In this document: positions 47,081-54,732 of the stretch, in pieces
How positions within the stretch are numbered: the stretch's first letter is position 1
How the letters are laid out: each line of letters starts with the position of its first letter
Program-made: the position numbers and the translations under genes
Assembly: GCF_016907255.1 (NCBI RefSeq)
Contig: NZ_JAFBBQ010000001.1
Location: forward strand, 806,001 to 870,000
DNA length: 64,000 nt
Reading direction: 5' to 3'
From: Microbacterium keratanolyticum
GTDB taxonomy: Bacteria > Actinomycetota > Actinomycetes > Actinomycetales > Microbacteriaceae
The notes under the pieces: generated by a model
The model's input: the letters and a program-made list of their open reading frames with translations, nothing else
Told to the model about the DNA's origin: nothing
The model's database searches: none

Positions 47081-47992
47081 TCAGTAGTGATACGGGAACG
47101 CCGACCAGTCGGGCGCCCGCTTCTCGAGGAACGAATCACGACCCTCGACGGCCTCGTCGGTGCCGTAGGCAAGGCGCGTGGCCTCGCCGGCGAACACCTG
47201 CTGGCCGACGATGCCATCATCGACCGCGTTGAAGGCGAACTTCAGCATCCGGATCGCCGTCGGCGACTTGGTGAGGATCGTCCGCGCCATCGCGATCGCC
47301 TCGCGTTCGAGGTCTTCATGGGCGACGACGCGATTCACCGCACCCATCTCATAGGCACGCTGGGCAGAGTACTCCTCCGCGAGGAAGAACACCTCGCGGG
47401 CGAACTTCTGGCCGATCTGCTTCGCGAAATACGCCGAGCCGTAACCGGCGTCGAAGCTGCCCACGTCGGCATCCGTCTGCTTGAAGCGGCCGTGCTCGCG
47501 GCTCGCGATCGTCAGGTCGCAGACGACGTGCAGCGAGTGTCCGCCGCCGGCGGCCCACCCGGGAACGACGGCGATGACGACCTTCGGCATGAAGCGGATG
47601 AGGCGCTGGACCTCGAGGATGTGCAGGCGCCCCGCGCGCGCCGTGTCGTGCACGGCCGTCTCGTCGTCGGAGTACTTGTACCCGTCGCGACCGCGGATGC
47701 GCTGGTCTCCGCCGGAGCAGAACGCCCAGCCGCCGTCTTTCGCGCTCGGCCCGTTTCCCGTGAGGAGCACGACCCCGATCTTCGGGTCCTGGCGCGCGAT
47801 GTCCAGTGCCCGGTAGAGCTCATCGACCGTGTGCGGGCGGAAAGCATTGCGCACCTCGGGCCGGTGGAAGGCGATGCGGGCGACACCGCCGTCACGGGAG
47901 ACGTGCGCGGTGATGTCGGTGTAGGCCTCGGCGCCAGGAGCGAGCTCCCACTCGGCGGGGTCGAACAGATCGGAGACGAAGTCGCTGGTCAC
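47081..47992 (-). CDS. menB: 1,4-dihydroxy-2-naphthoyl-CoA synthase
   Basis: 303 residues. Crotonase-fold motifs: FCSGGDQRIRGRDGYKY, the oxyanion-hole block VVIAVVPGWAAGGGHSLHVVCDLTIAS, and TDADVGSFDAGYGSAYFAKQIG, the VGSFD segment that sets MenB apart from other crotonases. It closes the naphthoate ring of menaquinone. The chosen start is the GTG at 47992, next to AGGGTAGAAGG. The menE gene follows at 5 nt. Menaquinone serves the cytochrome-based respiration whose maturation operon lies at 57.9-62.7 kb. Confidence 0.95.
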   Translation of the reverse strand: MTSDFVSDLFDPAEWELAPGAEAYTDITAHVSRDGGVARIAFHRPEVRNAFRPHTVDELYRALDIARQDPKIGVVLLTGNGPSAKDGGWAFCSGGDQRIRGRDGYKYSDDETAVHDTARAGRLHILEVQRLIRFMPKVVIAVVPGWAAGGGHSLHVVCDLTIASREHGRFKQTDADVGSFDAGYGSAYFAKQIGQKFAREVFFLAEEYSAQRAYEMGAVNRVVAHEDLEREAIAMARTILTKSPTAIRMLKFAFNAVDDGIVGQQVFAGEATRLAYGTDEAVEGRDSFLEKRAPDWSAFPYHY

Positions 47993-48062
47993 GCCTTCTA
48001 CCCTATTCCGGCGTGCGCCGACGGCCGCAGTGGACCGTCGCACTCGCGTACGATCGGGTCTC

Positions 48063-48758
48063 GTGCGTCTGACTTCCTCTCCCGGCCTTCGTCGTTCCCT
48101 GCTCGCTCTGGCCGCTGCGTCAGCACTCGCCCTCACGGGATGTGCGTCGAACCCTGGTTCCCCGGAGTCGCTCGGTCCGTCGTCGGACGATGTCGCTGCC
48201 TCCGGAGCGTGCAGCTATCCCGAGACCAAGGGACGGCCAGCAGCGAAGCCGGTCGATGCACCGCACACGGATCCGACGCACTCCGGCGCAGTCGCGGCGA
48301 CCGTCTCCACGAGCGTCGGCGATCTCGCCGTCACACTGGATGCGGATGCTGCGCCCTGCACGGTCAACAGCTTCCTGTCACTCGCGGAGCAGGGCTACTT
48401 CGACGACACGAGCTGCCACCGTCTCACTGTCCGCGGAATCTACGTTCTGCAGTGCGGCGACCCGACGGCATCTGGCACCGGCGGTCCCGGCTACTCGTTC
48501 CCGGACGAGCTCAGCGGCAGCGAGACCTACGGCGCCGGCACCCTCGCGATGGCCAACTCGGGCCCCGACACCAATGGCTCGCAGTTCTTCGTCGTCTACG
48601 CGCCCACCGATCTCCCGCCGAACTACACCGTGTTCGGTCAGCTCAATGAGACCAGCACGAACACGGTCGCCGAGATCGCCAAGGCCGGCACGGAGTCCGG
48701 GAGCCCCGATGGGGCTCCCAAGACCCCTGTGAGCATCACCGGCATCACCCTGAAGTAG
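48063..48758 (+). CDS. Lipoprotein cyclophilin-type peptidyl-prolyl isomerase
   Basis: 231 residues. The signal RSLLALAAASALALTGC predicts a lipid anchor at Cys27. The cyclophilin core shows YFDDTSCHRLTVRGIYVLQCGDP, GPGYSFPDEL and LAMANSGPDTNGSQFFV, the GSQFF motif that lines the active site. The usual catalytic Arg in the FHRV block is replaced by the R of HRLT, so activity is plausible. It acts outside the cell on folding of exported proteins. The start GTG 48063 gives a compact signal; GTG 48030 is an alternative. Its 3' end overlaps the convergent HAAS gene by 14 nt. Confidence 0.85.
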   Translation: MRLTSSPGLRRSLLALAAASALALTGCASNPGSPESLGPSSDDVAASGACSYPETKGRPAAKPVDAPHTDPTHSGAVAATVSTSVGDLAVTLDADAAPCTVNSFLSLAEQGYFDDTSCHRLTVRGIYVLQCGDPTASGTGGPGYSFPDELSGSETYGAGTLAMANSGPDTNGSQFFVVYAPTDLPPNYTVFGQLNETSTNTVAEIAKAGTESGSPDGAPKTPVSITGITLK

Positions 48759-49698
48759 CGGCGCGGCGCGCCTTGCGCCATCCGTCGATCGCGTCCCAGG
48801 CCGAGATGCCGACGATCATGAATCCGGTGAGCACCGCCAGGATGCGCAGCACCTCACCGTCGACCCGCCCGGTGAAGGCCAGTTCGATGAAGACCGGATT
48901 GATCAGGTCGCCCCGCACCAGAAGTGTGAGACCCCAGCTGACGAAGAGAACGGCGAGCGCGGTGTTCGCCACCGCGAACGCACGCGTCCATCGACGACTG
49001 CCGTAGACGGCGATCGCGAGCGCGCCCTCGGCGCCCATGAGCAGGAAGAGCGCCGTGATCCACCCCGGCCACAGTTCGGGGTTGAGCACCGGTACCGCGA
49101 CGCCATCGACGAACGCGAACCCTCGGAAGTGATCCCAGATCACCGCGCCCGCAGCGATCACGAGGAACACGAGCGAGGCGATCATCTCCGAGCGCCCCGT
49201 GCCGTTCTCCTGCGGCTCGGGCAGCATGTCGACGTTCCAGCGCACGCCGGTGTCAGCGCCCGTGCGCTCCAAGAGGAAGAACACGAACGTCACCCAGAAC
49301 GCGACGTGCATCGCCACGGTGACGGCAGCGCCGATCGAGGTGCCGATGATCTCTCCGATCGGAGCATTCGCGAGGGTCTGTCCGAGAGCGACGGCTCCCA
49401 GAACGCTCACTGGCACGATGATCAGCAGCAGCTTCAGCAGGCGCCACCACACCAGGTAGTACCGCGGACCGATCAGGTGCAGGGGACGTTCCGCGTAGCC
49501 GGCGGCGAGCGCCGCAGGGTCGCCGAGTTCGGTGAGAACGCCGCGCTCTGCGGCATCCGGGCTCTCACCCTGTTCGAGGCGCGCCTCGACAGCGTCGGCG
49601 ATGGATGCTTCGAGCTCGACCCGCACATCTTCCTGCGCGTTCGGGGCGAGTGAGCGGGTGACCGCGTCGATGTAGCGCGCGGTGAGCGTTGCAGCCAT
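48745..49698 (-). CDS. HAAS-domain membrane protein
   Basis: 317 residues. N-terminal YIDAVTRSLAPNAQEDVRVELEASIADAVEARLEQGESPDAAE and ELGDPAALAAGY form the HAAS (permease prefix/DUF1700) domain seen in proteins paired with PadR regulators. Six to seven helices follow. A soluble loop (about residues 145-170) includes VRWNVDMLPEPQENGTGRSE. Function is unknown, but HAAS proteins are often regulated by the PadR gene directly upstream, as here (2-nt gap). Likely membrane component of a small envelope-stress unit. Confidence 0.85.
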   Translation of the reverse strand: MAATLTARYIDAVTRSLAPNAQEDVRVELEASIADAVEARLEQGESPDAAERGVLTELGDPAALAAGYAERPLHLIGPRYYLVWWRLLKLLLIIVPVSVLGAVALGQTLANAPIGEIIGTSIGAAVTVAMHVAFWVTFVFFLLERTGADTGVRWNVDMLPEPQENGTGRSEMIASLVFLVIAAGAVIWDHFRGFAFVDGVAVPVLNPELWPGWITALFLLMGAEGALAIAVYGSRRWTRAFAVANTALAVLFVSWGLTLLVRGDLINPVFIELAFTGRVDGEVLRILAVLTGFMIVGISAWDAIDGWRKARRAATSG

Positions 49699-49700
49699 GA

Positions 49701-50045
49701 TCAGTGCTCCTCTTCCGGGAGGTCGGTGCCGAGATCGGCGATGGAGGCGGTGAGGGCGGCCCACTCTGCGGTCAGCACATCCGCGAGAGCGGCACCCGCC
49801 GCAGAGGTGCGGTAGAACTTTCGAGGCCGGGCCTCGTCGGTGTTCCACTCGCTCGTGAGGTACTCCTGCTTCTCGAGCCGACGCAGGAGCGGGTACAGCG
49901 TGTTCGCGTCGGTCGCGAAGCCGCGCCGCGCGAGTTCTTCGAGCAGACCGTAGCCGTAGCCGGGCGTGCGCAGCAGCTGCAGACACGCGAGGACGACCGT
50001 GCCGCGGCGCAGCTCCTGAAGATGCGTGTCGATTACCTCATTCAT
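49701..50045 (-). CDS. PadR family transcriptional regulator
   Basis: 114 residues, normal for short PadR. The winged helix reads LRTPGYGYGLLEELARRGFATDANTLYPLLRRLEKQEYLTSEW, with the YGYGL and TLYPLLRRLE motifs of the family. The C-terminal helix (ALADVLTAEWAALTASIADL) dimerises. It precedes the HAAS gene with a 2-nt gap and probably represses both genes. A consensus -35 TTGACA, an inverted repeat and a -10 lie just upstream, with hardly any leader before the ATG. Confidence 0.9.
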   Translation of the reverse strand: MNEVIDTHLQELRRGTVVLACLQLLRTPGYGYGLLEELARRGFATDANTLYPLLRRLEKQEYLTSEWNTDEARPRKFYRTSAAGAALADVLTAEWAALTASIADLGTDLPEEEH

Positions 50046-50052
50046 GATTGAG

Positions 50053-50082
50053 ACAATACTGTGTGACGCACACTAATGTCAA
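50053..50082 (-). promoter_or_regulatory. padR promoter with operator in the spacer
   Basis: Minus-strand TTGACA (50077-50082) and TATTGT (50053-50058) are spaced by 18 nt. The spacer holds GTGTG, 3 nt, CACAC (50061-50073), a PadR-like inverted repeat. The ATG lies 7 nt after the -10, so the message is nearly leaderless. Autoregulation by PadR is inference. Confidence 0.65.
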
Positions 50083-50174
50083 CGCTCAGCCTCCGAGCGC
50101 GCTCGCGCTGACCCCGCGCATCGCCGCGCCGCCCCCGTACCCCGGAATCGTGACGCGCGGAGCAGAATGGGCAC

Positions 50175-51158
50175 ATGCACCCCACCTTCGCCGACATCGC
50201 CGCCACCGCCCGTGTCGTGTCTCTGCCGATGCACACCCGCTTCCGCGGCGTCGACACCCGAGAGGCACTGCTCTTCGAAGGCCCCGAAGGCTGGGCGGAG
50301 TTCTCCCCCTTCGTGGAGTACGACGACACCGAGGCATCCGTCTGGCTGGCCGCCGCGATCGACTTCGCCTACGCGCCGCAACCCGGCGCCCTGCGCGATC
50401 GGGTACCCGTGAACGCGACCGTTCCTGCCGTCGCCGCAGACCACGTCGCCGCCGTCATCGCGCGATTCGACGGCACCCGCACGGCGAAGGTCAAGGTCGC
50501 CGAGCGCGGGCAGACGCTCACCGACGATATCGCGCGAGTACGCGCTGTGCGCGACACCATGGGGCCAGAGGGGCGCATCCGCATCGACGCGAACGGCGGC
50601 TGGAACGTCGACGAGGCGGAACACGCGATCCGCGAGCTCGCGGCCTTCGACCTGGAGTACGCCGAACAGCCCTGCGCGAGCGTGGAGGAGCTCGCCGAGG
50701 TGCGCACACGCGTGAAGTACATGGGCGTTCCGATCGCCGCCGACGAGAGCGTCCGCAAAGCCGCCGACCCTCTCGCAGTGGCACGCGCGGGCGCCGCGGA
50801 TCTGCTCGTCGTCAAAGCGCAGCCGCTCGGCGGACTGCGCCGCGCGCTCGACATCATCGCCGCGGCGGGGCTCCCCGTCGTCGTCTCCAGCGCGCTCGAC
50901 ACGGCCGTCGGGCTTTCGCAGGGCGCCGCACTGGCAGCCGCGCTTCCCGAGCTGGAGTTCGACTGCGGTCTCGGCACGGCCTCGCTGTTCGCCGACGATG
51001 TCGCCGACTTCCGTCCGCGCGGCGGGACGGTACCCGCGGATCGGGCGGTTCCGGATGCGGCCGCGCTCAGCCGGCTCGCCGCATCAGACGAGCGTCGGGA
51101 ATGGTGGATGCGGCGGCTGGAACGCTGCTACGACGCGCTCGACGCACCCGCCGAGTGA
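50175..51158 (+). CDS. menC: O-succinylbenzoate synthase
   Basis: 327 residues of the enolase superfamily. KxK with K107 (TRTAKVKVAE), metal ligands D138 (RIDANGGW), E164 (YAEQPC) and D190 (PIAADES), and K214 (VVKAQP) form the catalytic set of MenC. The enzyme dehydrates SHCHC to o-succinylbenzoate for menaquinone, and the product goes to MenE. It is apart from menE-menB and divergent from padR. The last 31 nt overlap the convergent tetR-type gene. Confidence 0.93.
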   Translation: MHPTFADIAATARVVSLPMHTRFRGVDTREALLFEGPEGWAEFSPFVEYDDTEASVWLAAAIDFAYAPQPGALRDRVPVNATVPAVAADHVAAVIARFDGTRTAKVKVAERGQTLTDDIARVRAVRDTMGPEGRIRIDANGGWNVDEAEHAIRELAAFDLEYAEQPCASVEELAEVRTRVKYMGVPIAADESVRKAADPLAVARAGAADLLVVKAQPLGGLRRALDIIAAAGLPVVVSSALDTAVGLSQGAALAAALPELEFDCGLGTASLFADDVADFRPRGGTVPADRAVPDAAALSRLAASDERREWWMRRLERCYDALDAPAE

Positions 51159-51781
51159 CCCGGGGCGAGCAGCAACTCGACCATGTCGGCGAGAGCCGCT
51201 CCGCCCGCTCGATGCAGCTTCTCCCCGTCGAAGCCGCTGATGGCACAGCGCACCATCGTCCCCTCCCAGATCGAGGTGAGAAGATGCGCCGCCGTGGAGA
51301 CGTCCACGCGCAGTGAGAAGGCGCCGGAGTCGACGATGCCGCGGATGATGCCCTCGATGCTCGCCGTCATCTTCTGCTCCTGCACGAGGTAGGCCTCCGC
51401 GAAGAGCGGACTGCGCAACGCATGATTGCGGATCTCGCTCATCAACATGACGTCGAGACGATCGTCCATGCCGGTCTCCATGATCTGGTGCACGAGTTCG
51501 AGCGCATCCAGGTCACTGCCCAGCATGCCGCGAGCGACGAAGGCATCGATGCGCGCGCGAATGGTCTCAAGTCGAGCGGCGGCCACCACCGAGGTGAGCT
51601 CGAGGAACAGCGCATCCTTCGACTCGAAGTTGGAGTAGAAGGCGCCACGCGTGAAACCCGCACGCTCGCAGATGTTCTCGACGCTGGCACCCTCGAGTCC
51701 GACCTCGGCGAAGACCTGGGCGGCCGCGTCGAGCAGACGGGCGCGTGTGTTCTCACGACTCCGAGTCGTCGGTGCGGTCAT
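51128..51781 (-). CDS. TetR family repressor of the MMPL/YhgE pair
   Basis: 217 residues. The N-terminal helix-turn-helix reads TRARLLDAAAQVFAEVGLEGASVENICERAGFTRGAFYSNFESKDALF, canonical for TetR. The C-terminal ligand domain is helical; ligand unknown. Divergent from the MMPL gene with a 140-nt gap that contains tandem repeats (51852-51882), a clear sign that it regulates this transporter. The 3' end overlaps menC. Confidence 0.93.
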   Translation of the reverse strand: MTAPTTRSRENTRARLLDAAAQVFAEVGLEGASVENICERAGFTRGAFYSNFESKDALFLELTSVVAAARLETIRARIDAFVARGMLGSDLDALELVHQIMETGMDDRLDVMLMSEIRNHALRSPLFAEAYLVQEQKMTASIEGIIRGIVDSGAFSLRVDVSTAAHLLTSIWEGTMVRCAISGFDGEKLHRAGGAALADMVELLLAPGHSAGASSAS

Positions 51782-51851
51782 CAGTGCCTCCCAGGCTCTT
51801 CTCCATCATTCACACCCCGTACACAGAATGCGAGAGGCGGACCCCCTTACG

Positions 51852-51882
51852 ATACAGGTGTGTATTGAATACACCTGTGTAT
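51852..51882. promoter_or_regulatory. Tandem TetR-type operator boxes
   Basis: Two 14-bp boxes of form ATACA-N4-TGTAT: ATACAGGTGTGTAT at 51852-51865 and ATACACCTGTGTAT at 51869-51882, start to start 17 nt apart. They sit between divergent tetR and MMPL genes, 40 nt before the MMPL start. Tandem dimers on overlapping faces are typical of QacR-like control. Confidence 0.75.
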
Positions 51883-51921
51883 CCGCACAATCACCCTCGT
51901 TCGGCTTCCCGGAGGAATCGC

Positions 51922-54732
51922 GTGTCCACTCTTCTTTCTTCCCTCGGTCGCTGGTCCTACCGGCACCCGTGGCGCGTCCTCGTGGCCTGGTTGCTGCTGC
52001 TCGGCATCGCCGGCGGCGGCGCTCTCGCCTTCGGCAAGAGCTTCGACAACTCCTTCAGCATCCCCGGAACCGAGTCGCAGGCAGGGCTCGAGCAACTCGA
52101 GCGCACCTTCCCGCAGGTCAGCGGCACCAGCGCGCAGATCCTCGTCGTCGCCGCCGACGGCGATCGCGTGACCGATCCGGGCTACCGCGAGCCCATCGAA
52201 GCGGCCGTCGCCGATCTCGAAGACCTCGACGGCGTGCTCGCAGCGACCTCGCCGTTCAACGAGATGGTCACAGGGATGGTGAGCGACGAGGACACCGCCG
52301 CGATCCTGCGTCTGCAGTTCGACGGCCAGGCCACGGACGTCACGGAGGAGACGACCGACGCCCTCACCGCGATCGCCCGCGAACTCGCAGACGAACTGCC
52401 CGAGGGCAGCTCCGCCGTGCTCGGCGGCGACCTCTTCGCGATGTCGATCCCGGGCGTCACGCTCACTGAGGCCGTCGGTCTGCTCATCGCACTGATCGTG
52501 CTTGTCGTGACGTTCCGCTCCTTCGTCGTCGCAGGTCTCCCCCTGCTCACGGCGATCCTCGGCGTCGGCATCTCGATGGCCGGCATCTTCGCCGCCACCG
52601 CCGTCAGCACGATCTCCTCGACGACGCCGCTGCTCGCCCTCATGCTGGGCCTCGCGGTGGGGATCGACTACGCCCTGTTCATCGTCTCGCGCCATCAGGA
52701 CCAGGTGCGCGCCGGCGTCGACCCCGAGGAGTCCACGGCCCGCGCGACGGGCACCGCAGGATCGGCTGTCGTGTTCGCCGGCGTCACCGTGCTCATCGCG
52801 CTCATCGGCCTGGGCTTCGCCGGCATCCCGTTCCTGACGACCATGGGAATCGCGGCATCCGTCGCCGTTGCCGTCGCCGTCATCATCGCCGTCACCCTGA
52901 CTCCCGCACTGCTCGGGTTCATGAAGGGTCGCGTCGCCGGCCGTCCCAAGAAGGAACGCCCGAAGAAGACCAAGAAGGTCGCGGAACCCCGCCCGGCGAC
53001 ATCCACCCGCTGGGTCACGCGGGTCACACGGCACCCGATCGTCTCGGCCCTCGCCGTCGTGATCGGCCTCGGCGTCGTCGCCATCCCTGCCCTCGACCTC
53101 AACCTCGCACTGCCGAACGCCGGCGTGCTGCCGAAGGGCTCCGAAGCGCGGCAGACATACGACCTCACCGCCGAGCACTTCGGTCCCGGGTTCAACGGAC
53201 CGCTGATCCTCACCGGAACGATCGTCACCTCCACCGATCCCCTCGGCCTGATGGAGGATCTCGCCGATGCCGTCGAGGAGATCCCCGGCGTCGCCGAGGT
53301 CGCGCTGTCGACGCCCAACGAGACGGCGGACACCGGGATCGTGCAGGTCATCCCGACCACGGCTCCCGACGACCCCGCGACCTCCGACCTCGTGCGGGAA
53401 CTGCGGGCACACCACGACGAGTGGCTCGAGGAGTTCGGCGTCGACCTCACCGTCACCGGCTTCACCGCCGTCGCCATCGACATCTCGGATCAGCTCGGTG
53501 CCGCCCTCCTGCCGTTCGGGATCTTCGTCATCGGCCTCTCGCTCGTGCTGCTGACGATCGTGTTCCGCTCGATCTGGGTGCCGATCACCGCAGCCGCCGG
53601 ATATCTGCTGTCGATCGTCGCCGCCTTCGGAGTGGTCGCCGCCGTGTTCGAGTGGGGATGGTTCGCCGACTTCCTGCACGTGGCCCGCACCGGTCCGATC
53701 ATCAGCTTCATGCCGATCGTCCTCATGGGTGTGCTCTTCGGTCTCGCCATGGACTATCAGGTGTTCCTGGTGTCGCGGATGCGCGAGGACTATGTGCACG
53801 ATCCCGAGCTGCGCGGGGCGACGAGCAACAGCCCGGAGCACAGGACGATCCGTCGCGCCGCGGCGATCCGCGCCGTCCGCACCGGCTTCTCCGGCTCGGC
53901 GAAGGTCGTCACCGCAGCAGCGATCATCATGTTCGCGGTGTTCGTCGCGTTCGTGCCCGAGGGCGACTCGTCGCTCAAGCCGATCGCACTCGGCCTGGCC
54001 GCGGGCATCGCCATCGATGCCTTCCTCGTCCGCATGACGCTGATCCCCGCGCTCATGGCGATTCTCGGCGATCGCGCCTGGCGCATCCCCGCCTGGCTGG
54101 AGCGGGTGCTGCCGCACGTCGACATCGAGGGGGAGGCCGTCGAACGCGAGCGCGCCCTTGAGACGTGGCCGGGAGACGACTCGGTCATCGCCGCCGAGGC
54201 GCTGTCGGTGCAGGCGGACGCTCCGATCATCGAAGAGCTCGACCTGCGCGTCGCCCCCGGTGCCGCCGCGGTCGTCGTCGGGCGCACCGCCGCGGTGCGC
54301 ACGACGCTCGCGCTCACGGTCGCGGGACGCATCCCTGCCGCAGGCGGACGTCTGCGTGTGGCAGGGCACCTGCTCCCCGGCCGTGCCAGCTGGGTGCGTG
54401 CGCATGTGGGTTGCGTGCTCGTGGCGGCATCCGAGGCTCCCCTTGAGGCCCTGCGCGATGCTCTCCGCGGGCGCAGCAGCCTCGTCGTGATCGACGGCAT
54501 CGACCGACTCAGCGCCACCGAGAGCGACCAGGCATCGGCGATGCTGCGGGACGCGGCCGCACGACGCCCGCTCGCCGTCCTCGTCACGGCGGCCGACGCC
54601 GACAGCGCCGGCAGTCTCCTCGTCGATGCGGGCTGGTCACAGGCCGCTCTCGTCGACCTCGCCAGTACGGGCCGCCGGTCCGTCTCCGCGCCCTCTTCAT
54701 CCGCTTCCGACACCGCAGAGGTGACCGCATGA
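51922..54732 (+). CDS. MMPL family transporter with a degenerate ABC-ATPase-like C-terminal domain
   Basis: 936 residues, longer than the usual 700-750. Start GTG after GGAGG at 6 nt. Two MMPL halves: helices begin at HPWRVLVAWLLLLGIAGGGALAFG; the proton-relay motifs are VGIDYALFIVSRH (first half) and FGLAMDYQVFLVSRMRED (second half), expected for RND proteins moving lipids or drugs with proton drive. After residue about 745 a soluble domain of 190 residues follows. It resembles an ABC ATPase: VVVGRTAAVRTTL (784-796) sits at Walker A but lacks the lysine, LVVIDGID (854-861) at Walker B lacks the glutamate, and VTAAD replaces the switch histidine; no LSGGQ is seen. So nucleotide hydrolysis is unlikely. 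Coupled to the YhgE gene by ATGA. Confidence 0.85.
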   Translation: MSTLLSSLGRWSYRHPWRVLVAWLLLLGIAGGGALAFGKSFDNSFSIPGTESQAGLEQLERTFPQVSGTSAQILVVAADGDRVTDPGYREPIEAAVADLEDLDGVLAATSPFNEMVTGMVSDEDTAAILRLQFDGQATDVTEETTDALTAIARELADELPEGSSAVLGGDLFAMSIPGVTLTEAVGLLIALIVLVVTFRSFVVAGLPLLTAILGVGISMAGIFAATAVSTISSTTPLLALMLGLAVGIDYALFIVSRHQDQVRAGVDPEESTARATGTAGSAVVFAGVTVLIALIGLGFAGIPFLTTMGIAASVAVAVAVIIAVTLTPALLGFMKGRVAGRPKKERPKKTKKVAEPRPATSTRWVTRVTRHPIVSALAVVIGLGVVAIPALDLNLALPNAGVLPKGSEARQTYDLTAEHFGPGFNGPLILTGTIVTSTDPLGLMEDLADAVEEIPGVAEVALSTPNETADTGIVQVIPTTAPDDPATSDLVRELRAHHDEWLEEFGVDLTVTGFTAVAIDISDQLGAALLPFGIFVIGLSLVLLTIVFRSIWVPITAAAGYLLSIVAAFGVVAAVFEWGWFADFLHVARTGPIISFMPIVLMGVLFGLAMDYQVFLVSRMREDYVHDPELRGATSNSPEHRTIRRAAAIRAVRTGFSGSAKVVTAAAIIMFAVFVAFVPEGDSSLKPIALGLAAGIAIDAFLVRMTLIPALMAILGDRAWRIPAWLERVLPHVDIEGEAVERERALETWPGDDSVIAAEALSVQADAPIIEELDLRVAPGAAAVVVGRTAAVRTTLALTVAGRIPAAGGRLRVAGHLLPGRASWVRAHVGCVLVAASEAPLEALRDALRGRSSLVVIDGIDRLSATESDQASAMLRDAAARRPLAVLVTAADADSAGSLLVDAGWSQAALVDLASTGRRSVSAPSSSASDTAEVTA

